DNA from: an uncultured Prevotellaceae bacterium
Lineage (GTDB): Bacteria > Bacteroidota > Bacteroidia > Bacteroidales > Bacteroidaceae
Length of the DNA stretch: 64,000 bases
Assembly (NCBI GenBank): GCA_900313615.1
Contig: OMRP01000001.1
Span: 1-64,000 of the forward strand
Reading direction: 5' to 3'
The stretch's first letter is position 1. Each line of letters opens with the position of its first letter. The notes beneath the pieces are model-generated. The model did not search any database, had not been told where the DNA came from, and saw only the letters and a list, made by a program, of their open reading frames with translations. Shown here one piece after another: positions 1 through 8,154 of the stretch. The position numbers and the translations under genes were made by a program.

Positions 1-537
1 TGCTGTGAACACGCCGCACATGAACGCGACGTAGTAGTTGGCAATAAAAATATACGCGAGCGCTGCCGCCAGCCCCGCCATTCGGCCGCGGTCAACAAGT
101 TCTTCGGTGAAGATCTTGGTAATGCAATAATGTCTGGCTCGCACGCCATTATGGCGGACAACCACCGGAGTAGTGGCGGTCTTCTGGCAGATAAAGAGGG
201 ATACATGGCGATGTTGATTCATCAAGATGTTGTTAATGCGGAAGAGGCTGAGAGCGATCGTCTCGCGCGTAGTCCTTTTGATATTACGTCACAGAATACC
301 TTTGCGGGGCAGCTGGCCGCTACGCTAACGCCAGTACTTAGGCAATCTGACTCGTTATTGGATACGGTTGGTAAATTTGGCAGTACGATTCGGAACTCTG
401 CCAAGGTGTTCATGCCGACGGTGAGCGCCTATGATGCGGCACAGAAGGCAGATTATGCTAAGGACTGGACGGAGAATAACTGCGAAAACCTCGCTTCGAT
501 AGGTGTGGTTGGTGATGTTGTCGACAGCCACACGTAG
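1..537 (+). CDS. Partial ORF of foreign-looking origin (3' end)
   Basis: The frame is open from the first base to a TAG at 535-537, so this is the 3' part of a longer gene. The translated stretch is rich in A, D, S and N and has no family I can name. It overlaps, on the opposite strand, the distal end of the porin frame, and the two cannot both be genuine over this stretch. The sequence up to about residue 165 (ending near NCENLASIGVVGD) reads as a normal protein, while the last few codons are antisense to conserved-looking porin sequence. My reading is that bases 1 to about 500 come from another organism or locus (a Saccharibacteria-like source is possible but only an impression) and were joined to the Prevotella-like contig. 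The stop codon would then be accidental. Confidence 0.45.
   Translation, partial: CCEHAAHERDVVVGNKNIRERCRQPRHSAAVNKFFGEDLGNAIMSGSHAIMADNHRSSGGLLADKEGYMAMLIHQDVVNAEEAESDRLARSPFDITSQNTFAGQLAATLTPVLRQSDSLLDTVGKFGSTIRNSAKVFMPTVSAYDAAQKADYAKDWTENNCENLASIGVVGDVVDSHT
488..515. other. Probable chimeric junction
   Basis: To the right, the minus strand reads as porin beta-barrel sequence up to about VAVDNITNHTY. To the left, the minus-strand frame degenerates into a cysteine- and arginine-rich tail with no barrel pattern, while the plus strand reads as a normal protein. The change falls around 488-515. An assembly join or a real recombination point would look the same from sequence alone. Confidence 0.55.
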
Positions 538-2193
538 CTGTGTGCGTGTGCGTTGCAGACTGAACAGTCCCTGTACTCGGGTGTGGGTGATCATGTTCAG
601 GTCATCGTCGTCCCACCAAAAGTGGCGACTGTGGTAATGACGGTAATAGAAGGTGGGCTTCACATGGTGGAAGAATCCGCTGGCTGCCAGTTGAACGGTG
701 TCGCCCAATAGGGGGAAGTTCACGTCAACCCTTCCATCGATACTGATATTTCCGGCATCCTCACCAACGATGCCAAATTCGCCCGTAACATTATAATGTA
801 ATGTCTCACCCTCTTTCTTGCTTATTTGGCCACCTACGGCCACGCCCTGTTCGTTCCATGTCGTTTCGTTGCCGTCGCTATCGGGCATAGTGAAGTGACG
901 CAGACTGTGACTGATGAAAGCCTTGATGCCCATTTTCGCCCATTTGTTGAATCCTTCGAGCATGGCGATGGCGAAGGTGTTCTTCAACTCGTAGTGGCGT
1001 GTGAGGTCCTTTATGGAGTCGCCTGTGAAGGTTGTAGGAACATAGTAGTCTTGGGCGTAATAGTTATCGGGTGTGGCGTAAGCCTGGTAGATGCGTTTGT
1101 AGTTGTCGAATTGTGCCGTGTGTATGAAACTCGTAACCGGTACGTATTCTCGTTTTGTCCATACGGTGTCGGTGGGAGCTGCAGCCGTGGCGTCGGGGCG
1201 TGTCAGCGCACGCTGTTCCTGCAACTGTTGCTCATATTCCTCCTCATCGAACTCCATGCCTTCTTTACGGGCCTTTTTGCGTGCTTCTTCCTTTGCTTTG
1301 GCGGCGTCGTTTTCAGCCTGTGCAGCCATGGCAAATCGTTTGGCCTCAATCTCCTCCTGTGTCATGGGTACCTCGCGGTGGAAACCGATGCTGTAACGGT
1401 GTGAGAGGAATATATGCTGGTTGTCATTACGGTTCCAGTTGCTGGTCAGCATGGTGGGAATTTCGTTTTCGCTGTAACTGGTGCCGAAATTTTCCGGGTG
1501 AGTGATGTAGTAGTCGTTGGTGATACCTCCGTTTTCAGCCTGTTTCTGATGGTTGAGACTCATGAGGAGGTGTGCCTGGTAGCGGTCGCCAACATAGGAG
1601 CCAAACATGGTGTAGTCGAAGAGGGCACTACTGTTGTCGGAGTAGTATCCGCGTCCGTAGAGATAGTCGAATTTGAATCCCATGCCCAACTCTTTGCCTG
1701 CGTTCACGGCGAAGATTGCTTTTAAGTGGTCCTCTCCGTTGGTGCGGTTGCCACAGGTGTTAAAAGTGAGGTTAGTGATGGGTGTGTAGGTGTTTGTGAA
1801 ATGGAATGTTCCTACTGGTTGAATGAAATAGTCGTAGGGTTGTGTGAACACGAAATGTCCTTGTTCGTGGCGGTCAATAAAAATGCGGTTCTGACGTGCC
1901 GCACCCAAGTTGCCGGTGGTGTTGTATTCACCTCTCATTCCAGTGGTGAAGATACTGTTCATGAACAGGTATTGCACGGTGTCGGGCTCCGCAGGTGTGC
2001 GGTCTCCGAAACGCTCGTCGATGGTCCACACCTTCAGCCCGCGGTGTGTCTCCTTGTGTTGGCTCTGTATGCTGTCGCTGCGTCGTTGGTCAGCAGTGGT
2101 GATGGTGCCGTCCTCGTTGATTTGGTTGTACTCTTGAGCATTCACGCTGCAGCAGCACACCACTGTTAGTAAGATACCAATGACTTTTCTCAT
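505..2193 (-). CDS. Porin_10-type putative porin, 3' end lost at junction
   Basis: Probable outer-membrane beta-barrel porin. It starts with a signal peptide ending at VNAQ. Long stretches of alternating aromatic/polar residues follow (for example YYRHYHSRHFWW), and the pattern matches the 'putative porin' family (Porin_10) common in Bacteroidales. Near residues 280-340 a highly charged, Ala/Lys/Glu-rich insertion likely forms a helix or coiled coil, unusual inside a barrel. About 560 residues are credible. The open frame continues to 355, but that tail is antisense to unrelated sequence and lacks the terminal aromatic residue expected of an outer-membrane protein. The gene is third in a minus-strand set after the DUF4468 gene and the small membrane protein gene. 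Confidence 0.7.
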
Positions 2194-2260
2194 TGTGAAA
2201 AATATATTGGAAGTTAATTGGCTGCTCTTTCCTTTTAAAAACTTCCTCTTTTATAATGAA

Positions 2261-2551
2261 TTAATGGATAAAACGAAGCGCACACTCGACGATTTTCAGT
2301 GCCATGGCAGCCAGAACCACGACGGTGCCTGTTGTCTTGTCACTGCTGGTGCAATAGATGACCACTCCTACCACTGCCACTACCATGAACAGCAAGTTGA
2401 GCACATTGCGAATGGCGTAGAAACGGTCGGGGCCTCCCCGGCGGTGTTTTCTACGGAATCCCTCTTCAAACTGCTGTTCCACCTCCTTATCGGTGGTGGC
2501 GATGCCTTCTCTCTCTTTCTCGCTCATGGCTTCACTCTCGTCACTTTTCAT
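2261..2551 (-). CDS. Small two-helix membrane protein
   Basis: A 96-residue protein: a charged N-terminal half (about residues 1-45, rich in Glu, Lys and Arg), then two hydrophobic segments at roughly 48-66 and 74-92. It probably sits in the inner membrane with the charged region in the cytoplasm. I do not recognise a named family. It lies 34 bp downstream of the DUF4468 gene and 67 bp upstream of the porin gene on the same strand, so the three are probably co-transcribed. Its ORF is real-looking because start, spacing and membrane segments fit; function is unknown. Confidence 0.6.
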   Translation of the reverse strand: MKSDESEAMSEKEREGIATTDKEVEQQFEEGFRRKHRRGGPDRFYAIRNVLNLLFMVVAVVGVVIYCTSSDKTTGTVVVLAAMALKIVECALRFIH

Positions 2552-2585
2552 ACCTCACTTGTAACTCATCACTCGTAACTCGTAA
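2552..2585 (-). repeat. Post-stop tandem heptamers (GAGTTAC-like)
   Basis: Read on the minus (sense) strand directly after the DUF4468 stop, the spacer consists of imperfect 7-bp units of the form GAGTTAC / GAGTGAT. It is one of several purine-rich post-stop repeats in this window. Confidence 0.6.
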
Positions 2586-3239
2586 CTATTTCACCGCCTT
2601 CACATGCAATTCAAAATCTTTCATCATCGCTTCCATGTGGTCGACGGTCACTCGGCGGAATTTGCCTGAGTGAGGAAGCAGACGGGTGTGTTTCTTGTTC
2701 ACGGCATTCTCGTCGGTTATCCATTCTTCTGCGTGATAGAGAAGGTCTTCGCCCCTCTGTTGGGGGTAGAAATAATGGATGCGGTAGGCTTTTACCCTCA
2801 CCGAGCCATCGGCGCAGAACACGGCCAACGTGTAGGCCATCTTGGAGCGGTCAAGGGAGATGATGGTGCTGGAGAAAGTCAGCCACTCTTCCATGCGGCA
2901 TGCGATGCTGTGCTCGGCCTTGTTCACCAAAGCCACCATGCTATTGTCGGTATGGCCCTCCGCTTTTGTCAGTTCGTTAAGGTATGCCAACATCGCCTCG
3001 TAGTTGGTGTCAGCACTGGCATCGTTGGTGAATGTCTTTTCCCACACCACCTGACCGTCAACCATGGGCACCACATCGCCCAGATAGTAGGCGTACTTAT
3101 ACTCCTTCGCGTCTTGTCGGGCTGGTGCAGTGGTCTGCTGTGACTGCTCCTGTGACTGCTGACTGTCTGTGGGTTTTTCCCATTGTGCCATTGCTGCCAT
3201 CGGTAGACAACACGCCAAAAACAATAATATACGTTTCAT
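2586..3239 (-). CDS. DUF4468 domain secreted protein
   Basis: A 217-residue periplasmic or surface protein. A signal peptide (MKRILLFLACCLPMAAMA) precedes a Gln/Ser-rich linker (about 20-45) and a DUF4468 domain with the 'TBP-like fold' pattern. Family landmarks are visible: EEWLTFSS, SLDRSKMAY, AEEWITDENA and SGKFRRVTVD. The molecular function of this Bacteroidota family is not established. The frame extends upstream to 3311, but that longer start lies upstream of the likely promoter (3301-3308), and only the start at 3239 places the signal peptide correctly. First gene of the three-gene minus-strand set. Confidence 0.85.
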   Translation of the reverse strand: MKRILLFLACCLPMAAMAQWEKPTDSQQSQEQSQQTTAPARQDAKEYKYAYYLGDVVPMVDGQVVWEKTFTNDASADTNYEAMLAYLNELTKAEGHTDNSMVALVNKAEHSIACRMEEWLTFSSTIISLDRSKMAYTLAVFCADGSVRVKAYRIHYFYPQQRGEDLLYHAEEWITDENAVNKKHTRLLPHSGKFRRVTVDHMEAMMKDFELHVKAVK

Positions 3240-3300
3240 AAGCATTGTTTTTCCATTAATAAAATGTGCGATCCATATAGACGCAGTGTTTAATACGATG

Positions 3301-3308
3301 CAAAAGTA
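3301..3308 (-). promoter_or_regulatory. Bacteroidota -7 box (TACTTTTG)
   Basis: The minus strand reads TACTTTTG, a perfect TAnnTTTG element, about 60 bp upstream of the DUF4468 start. It supports the short start and a shared transcript for the DUF4468-membrane protein-porin set. No clear TTTG -33 element at ideal spacing. Confidence 0.6.
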
Positions 3309-3423
3309 CATAATTCTTCACAATAATCACGTTCCTAAAGATTGTTTAACAAAAATTGTTGCGCACGAGTGGGGTGGGGTAAAAAAATGCCTCTTTTTTA
3401 GCACAGAATCAATAAAAAATTAG

Positions 3424-3431
3424 TACTTTTG
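3424..3431 (+). promoter_or_regulatory. Bacteroidota -7 box driving the glycopolymer locus
   Basis: TACTTTTG matches TAnnTTTG exactly. It lies about 290 bp upstream of rfbB and just ahead of a foldable non-coding leader. It is divergent from the promoter at 3301-3308. The -33 element is not clear. Confidence 0.6.
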
Positions 3432-3437
3432 CAGCGC

Positions 3438-3575
3438 AAAACCAGTGGGATGGCGAAACTGCGAGTGTTGCCACCTTGTCAACAAGGGCTAACGACCACG
3501 GCAACAACTCCAAAGCGGCAACGGTTTCATTTGGCAGATGCATCATATTTCTTCGTCGTTCTCTCGTTTTTTTGT
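3438..3575 (+). ncRNA. Candidate structured leader RNA or small RNA
   Basis: The 3309-3717 gap has no convincing gene. Directly after the promoter the RNA can form a nested structure: P1 GAAACTG/CGGTTTC (3455-3461 with 3522-3528, one G-U pair), P2 TGTTGCC/GGCAACA (3466-3472 with 3500-3506) and P3 CCTTG/CAAGG (3474-3478 with 3483-3487, loop TCAA). A second GGCAAC at 3517-3522 could compete for the P2 left arm, allowing a switch. A run of seven T follows at 3567-3573. It may be an attenuating 5' leader of the capsule operon or a separate small RNA; I cannot assign a known class. Confidence 0.4.
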
Positions 3576-3717
3576 TTAAATAGCGAGGGCATGGATAAAT
3601 ATGCACCTATGCCAATTTCTTGCTGCCTTTGACTTCTCTTTGTTTTAGCCATTTCCCACTTCTAACTTTTTATTTATCGTTTAGTTATCTTTTAATCTTT
3701 AAATTATTAAATCTTCC

Positions 3718-4779
3718 ATGAACATCATCATCACTGGTGGAGCTGGATTCATTGGTTCCCATGTAGTAAGATTGTTTGTCAACAAATATCCTGACTATCA
3801 TGTCGTTTGTGTCGATAAATTGACCTATGCCGGCAACCTCGAGAACCTGGCTGATGTAGAGGACAAACCCAACTATACGTTTGTCAAGGCCGACATTTGC
3901 GACCTCGACACCATGTTGGCACTCATGAAAGAGCATCAAATCGACGGCATTATCCACCTAGCCGCCGAGAGTCATGTCGACCGTTCCATACGTGACCCTT
4001 TCACCTTCGCCAAGACCAACGTGCTGGGCACCCTCTCGTTATTGCAGGCCGCCAAGGTCTATTGGGAGTCGTTGCCCGAGCGTTATGAAGGCAAACGGTT
4101 CTACCATATCTCCACCGATGAAGTATACGGCGCTTTGGAATTTGACGGTACACTCTTTACCGAGCAGACGAAATACCAGCCGCACAGTCCCTATTCAGCA
4201 TCGAAGGCTTCAAGCGATCACTTCGTACGTGCCTACCACGACACTTATGGCATGCCGACCATTGTGACCAACTGTTCAAACAACTACGGTCCCTACCAAT
4301 TCCCTGAAAAGCTTATTCCACTTTTCATTAACAACATACGCCATCGCAAGCCGCTGCCTGTGTATGGCAAGGGCGAGAATGTGCGCGACTGGCTCTATGT
4401 GGAAGACCACGCGCGTGCCATCGACACCATCTATCACCACGGCATCATCGCCGAAACCTATAATATCGGTGGTTTCAACGAATGGCGCAACATCGACATC
4501 ATCCATGTGCTCATACGCACTGTTGACCGTCTATTGGGCCGTCCCGAGGGTGCAGACGACGACCTCATCACCTTCGTCACCGACCGTCAGGGTCATGACC
4601 TGCGTTATGCCATCGATTCCAGTAAACTCAAACGTGAACTGGGATGGGAACCGTCGTTGCAGTTTGAGGAGGGCATAGAGAAAACAGTGAAGTGGTACCT
4701 CGACCACCAGGAATGGATGGACCGTGTTACTTCTGGTGACTACCAGAAGTACTACGACGAGATGTATAGTAAGAGGTGA
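3718..4779 (+). CDS. rfbB: dTDP-glucose 4,6-dehydratase
   Basis: Cytoplasmic SDR-superfamily enzyme converting dTDP-glucose to dTDP-4-keto-6-deoxyglucose, the precursor of rhamnose and other deoxysugars. At 353 residues it has the family's normal length. Visible motifs: the NAD-binding GGAGFIGSH at 7-15, the catalytic T133-D134-E135 in HISTDEVYG and Y159-xxx-K163 in YSASK. The partners rmlA, rmlC and rmlD are not in the window, so the product either joins a rhamnose pathway encoded elsewhere or another branch. It is the first gene of the locus after the long leader and overlaps the next start (GTGA at 4776-4779), implying translational coupling. Confidence 0.95.
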   Translation: MNIIITGGAGFIGSHVVRLFVNKYPDYHVVCVDKLTYAGNLENLADVEDKPNYTFVKADICDLDTMLALMKEHQIDGIIHLAAESHVDRSIRDPFTFAKTNVLGTLSLLQAAKVYWESLPERYEGKRFYHISTDEVYGALEFDGTLFTEQTKYQPHSPYSASKASSDHFVRAYHDTYGMPTIVTNCSNNYGPYQFPEKLIPLFINNIRHRKPLPVYGKGENVRDWLYVEDHARAIDTIYHHGIIAETYNIGGFNEWRNIDIIHVLIRTVDRLLGRPEGADDDLITFVTDRQGHDLRYAIDSSKLKRELGWEPSLQFEEGIEKTVKWYLDHQEWMDRVTSGDYQKYYDEMYSKR

Positions 4780-5480
4780 AAACCATCGCCATTATACTTG
4801 CTGGAGGCCGCGGTACCCGTTTTGGTGGTGACACGCCCAAACAGTTTCTCAAGGTGGGAGACAAACGTATCATCGAGTATACTATCGATGCCTTTGAGTG
4901 CCATCCTCTCATCGACGAGATAGCCATTGTCTGTCATCCCGACCACCTTGCCGAGATGGAAAATATCATGGCCTCTAACCAATACAGCAAGGTCAAAAAG
5001 GTACTTCCCGGTGGCAAGGAACGTTACTATTCCAGCCTTGCGGCCCTTGCAGTGTATGACAACGATGAAGATTGCCTGCTTTTCCACGATGCGGTGCGTC
5101 CGTTCGTGAGTGAGCGCATCATTACTGACTGCGTCAAGGCATTGGAAAGCTTCGACGCTGTGACCGTGGCTGTTCCCACAACCGACACCATCTACCGTGT
5201 CGATGACAACCAGATGATTGTCAACATCCCCCCACGCTCACACCTTCGCAATGCACAGACCCCGCAGGGTTTCCGTGCCGGCACTATACGCCGCGCCTAT
5301 GATGTGGCACTGGCCGACCCCGCTTTCGTCACCACCGATGATTGCGGCGTGGTGCAACGTTACCTGCCTGAAATACCCATCTATGTTGTTGAAGGAGACT
5401 CTCGAAATATCAAGGTGACTTATCCAGAAGACCTTAACGCCATCAAAGAGAAAGTTGTAGACAATCATCCTCTAAATTAG
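4776..5480 (+). CDS. IspD/TarI-family CTP:polyol-phosphate cytidylyltransferase
   Basis: A 234-residue nucleotidyltransferase that transfers CMP from CTP to a sugar-alcohol phosphate. The N-terminal signature GGRGTRFGGDTPKQF (10-24) binds CTP, LFHDAVRPFVS is the conserved central segment, and NIKVTYPEDL is the C-terminal substrate-site motif shared by IspD and TarI. From sequence alone I cannot separate IspD (isoprenoid synthesis) from TarI (CDP-ribitol synthesis). The neighbourhood, with a CDP-glycerol-type transferase and a TagD-like enzyme further on, favours activation of ribitol- or another polyol-phosphate for the surface polymer. It starts with GTG overlapping the rfbB stop. Confidence 0.8.
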   Translation: MKTIAIILAGGRGTRFGGDTPKQFLKVGDKRIIEYTIDAFECHPLIDEIAIVCHPDHLAEMENIMASNQYSKVKKVLPGGKERYYSSLAALAVYDNDEDCLLFHDAVRPFVSERIITDCVKALESFDAVTVAVPTTDTIYRVDDNQMIVNIPPRSHLRNAQTPQGFRAGTIRRAYDVALADPAFVTTDDCGVVQRYLPEIPIYVVEGDSRNIKVTYPEDLNAIKEKVVDNHPLN

Positions 5481-5549
5481 TTGTTTGTAGAGATAGATTT
5501 GCGGAATTTGAAATATATTAATACCAAGTTCTTTAATATCACAAAAATT

Positions 5550-6638
5550 ATGAAGATTTCAATAGTAGGCTGTGGCAATTCCGGTTTGATACATGCAGCC
5601 AAACTTTATGAAAAAGGTCATGAGGTAGCCTTGTTGAAGACCTCAAATACCAACGGAAGATATTTCGACATTATTAAAGAAGAGAAATGCTTCCGTGCCA
5701 AAGACGATACCATACAGGGTAATGGGCGTGAATTTGTTGTGAAACCTGTTCTTATCACTAGGGATGTAAAGGCGGCTATTCGTTTTGCAGATGTTATCAT
5801 GGTGACGACAACCACGTCGCAACATGAATTTGTCGCTCAATTAATCGCACCATTTGTAAAAGACGGCCAAACCATCATTCTCGTTCCCGGTTATATGGGC
5901 AGTCTGATTTTCAAGAAATACATCAACAAGGATATCACTTATAGCGAGTGGGAAACAACGGCCTATAATGGCCGAATAGTTAATTCGGAATATGTGAGGA
6001 TCTCTTTCTATAATCCGAGAAATGCCATTTCTGTCTTGCCGGTGTCTCGTACTCAAGAGGTTGTTGACATGCTTTCAGCCTGCTTCGACAACACTAAGTA
6101 CACCCGTAGGCATATTCTAGAGTCTGCTTTCCACAATCCCAACATGATAGTACATCCTATAGGTATCCTATTCTCCGCTTCGAGAATAGAATATAGCAAT
6201 GGCGAGTTTTGGATGTATCGTGAGGCTTTCACTCCATCCGTCGTGAATGTAATCAAGGCATTCGACGTAGAGAAGAACAAAGTCTTACAAGCTTTCGATT
6301 GCGAGCCGTTGGACTATTTCGAGGCTGCCAAATGGCGCAATGAGGAAGATTTGAGTATAGATGCCATGACGGTGTTCCGTTCCTTTGCAGACTCATCTAA
6401 CAAAGGTCCTTCATTTATCAACCATCGTTATTTAAACGAAGATGTTCCTATGGGGTTGGGGCTATATATATCAGTTGCCAAGTTGGTAGGTGTTGACACT
6501 TCTATTCAAGAAGGAATTGTTGCTTTGTCTTCCGCCTTGTTGAACAAAGACCTGCGTTATGGGGCAAGGACGATACAGTATTTGTTGGGCAAGGACAATG
6601 TGACTGTAGAAGATATCAAGCAAGCGATAAAAGGATAA
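5550..6638 (+). CDS. Opine/octopine dehydrogenase-family oxidoreductase
   Basis: A 362-residue NAD(P)-dependent enzyme of the octopine/nopaline dehydrogenase family. An N-terminal Rossmann motif, VGCGNSG (about residues 5-11), is followed by a C-terminal domain with the family's HPIGILFSASRIEY and FWMYREAFTPSVV segments. Classical members reductively couple an amino acid amine to a 2-keto acid. Here the substrate is unknown, but the place right after a cytidylyltransferase suggests it makes or modifies a building block of the polymer. The start at 5550 is chosen because the Rossmann strand begins directly there; the open frame reaches back to 5481. From here on the DNA becomes visibly more AT-rich than rfbB. 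Confidence 0.8.
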   Translation: MKISIVGCGNSGLIHAAKLYEKGHEVALLKTSNTNGRYFDIIKEEKCFRAKDDTIQGNGREFVVKPVLITRDVKAAIRFADVIMVTTTTSQHEFVAQLIAPFVKDGQTIILVPGYMGSLIFKKYINKDITYSEWETTAYNGRIVNSEYVRISFYNPRNAISVLPVSRTQEVVDMLSACFDNTKYTRRHILESAFHNPNMIVHPIGILFSASRIEYSNGEFWMYREAFTPSVVNVIKAFDVEKNKVLQAFDCEPLDYFEAAKWRNEEDLSIDAMTVFRSFADSSNKGPSFINHRYLNEDVPMGLGLYISVAKLVGVDTSIQEGIVALSSALLNKDLRYGARTIQYLLGKDNVTVEDIKQAIKG

Positions 6639-6654
6639 TACCTAAACCGCAAGA

Positions 6655-8130
6655 ATGCCTCGAAAAAAGAATCTCAAAAAGAAAGCCGCTTCGGGAATGA
6701 TCTGGACAACCATCCAGAAATTCTCGAAGATGGGCATTCAGTTCATCTCGGGCATCGTGCTCGCTCGTCTGCTTACGCCGTACGATTATGGTTGCATCGG
6801 GATGCTAACTGTGTTTATCACTTTTGCGGATTCATTTATTGACGGAGGTTTTGGCGCCGCATTAATTCAAAAGAAGAAACCTACTCAGGCGGATTATTCT
6901 ACAGTTTTTCATTGGAATCTTTTTTTAGCTGTTATTTTTTATATAGCTTTGTTCTTGTCGGCTCCTGCCATCGCAAGGTTCTACAAAATACCTGTGTTGT
7001 GTGATGTGTTACGTGTACAAGGAATCATTCTTTTCATTTATGCCCTTAATCTTGTGCAACGTAACCAGCTTAGGAAACAACTAAAATTCAAGGTGATAGC
7101 GGTAACAAGGATTGCCACTTCCATTATTGCGCTTATTGTCACTATCATCATGGCATATTTGGGATTTGGTGTGTGGGCCTTGGTTACTCAATACCTCATT
7201 GGCGCAGCCATTCCAATGGTAGCGTTTTGGTTTTATACTAAGTGGAGGCCATCTTGGACGTTCTCTTGGAAATCGTTCAAGGAACTATTCAGCTTTGGAA
7301 TATATATGTTCTTTACCCATCTGTTGAATAGTCTTAGTGGTCAAGTTCAAAACCTTTTAATTGGAAGATTCTATAGAGCAGACACATTAGGTTACTATTC
7401 GAAAGCGCAAAGTACCGAAAAATTGGCATCGCATACCATTTCCGGTGTAATGATCTCGGTTACATATCCACTATATGTTGAAGTGCAAGATGATATGCCT
7501 GCGATGCGTAATATGATTAAGCGTATCACAACAACCATCGCTTATATCACCTTCCCTTTGCTTGCCATCCTTTTATTGGTGGCGCGCCCCCTCTTCATCA
7601 TCCTCTATTCAGACCGGTGGGTGGAGAGTATACCCTATTTCCAAGTTTTATGTATTTCAGGATTGGGCGCATGCCTTACTGCCGTTAACACCCAACCTAT
7701 TGCTGCCATAGGGAAAAGCAAGACTATGTTTATTTGGACAGTAGTAAAGCGTGTGTTAGGTGTGACCGCCGTACTGGTGGGATTGTTGGTTTTTGGGATG
7801 TATGGCTTGTTGGGTGGGGTTATTTTTAATTGTTGGTTTTCTTACTTTATTAATATTTGGTTGGTATCTAAGCATATAGGATACAAATGGACTCAGCAAC
7901 TTATGGATCTTCTTCCCATAAGTGTAGCTGTCGTCGTGGCGGGTATCATTAGCTATTTATGTGGAACAATCTTACATTTGAACTTGTATGCTGACGGCGC
8001 AGTAAAACTAATCATTTTTGTAGTGCTCTATATTTGTTGGTCGCATTTCTTTAAACCAGAGTCTTATCTCTATACAAAGAGTATTGTCACCCCCATTTTA
8101 GCAAAATATAAGAAGAAATTTACTTCATAG
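6655..8130 (+). CDS. Wzx-type polysaccharide flippase (MOP superfamily)
   Basis: A 491-residue integral inner-membrane protein with about twelve to fourteen hydrophobic segments spread over the whole length, ending in a short lysine-rich tail. The N-terminal part (SGMIWTTIQKFSKMGIQFISG) and the GFGAALIQKKKP segment match the WzxC-like lipopolysaccharide biosynthesis exporters. It would flip lipid-linked repeat units from cytoplasm to periplasm. Together with the polymerase-like gene at 21321 it points to a Wzx/Wzy-type route. It follows the opine dehydrogenase gene by 16 bp. Confidence 0.88.
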   Translation: MPRKKNLKKKAASGMIWTTIQKFSKMGIQFISGIVLARLLTPYDYGCIGMLTVFITFADSFIDGGFGAALIQKKKPTQADYSTVFHWNLFLAVIFYIALFLSAPAIARFYKIPVLCDVLRVQGIILFIYALNLVQRNQLRKQLKFKVIAVTRIATSIIALIVTIIMAYLGFGVWALVTQYLIGAAIPMVAFWFYTKWRPSWTFSWKSFKELFSFGIYMFFTHLLNSLSGQVQNLLIGRFYRADTLGYYSKAQSTEKLASHTISGVMISVTYPLYVEVQDDMPAMRNMIKRITTTIAYITFPLLAILLLVARPLFIILYSDRWVESIPYFQVLCISGLGACLTAVNTQPIAAIGKSKTMFIWTVVKRVLGVTAVLVGLLVFGMYGLLGGVIFNCWFSYFINIWLVSKHIGYKWTQQLMDLLPISVAVVVAGIISYLCGTILHLNLYADGAVKLIIFVVLYICWSHFFKPESYLYTKSIVTPILAKYKKKFTS

Positions 8131-8154
8131 TGTTTTTTCATTATTTCAGAAAGG

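Noticed and set aside
3409-3632. Two short overlapping ORFs on opposite strands in the leader region
   Set aside because: Neither has a domain, a signal peptide or supporting spacing, and the plus-strand one starts at the promoter itself; an RNA structure explains the region better.
4776-5480. Assignment as ispD of the MEP isoprenoid pathway
   Set aside because: Motifs cannot separate IspD from TarI, but the CDP-polyol context favours a polymer role; I kept the combined family name rather than the gene symbol.
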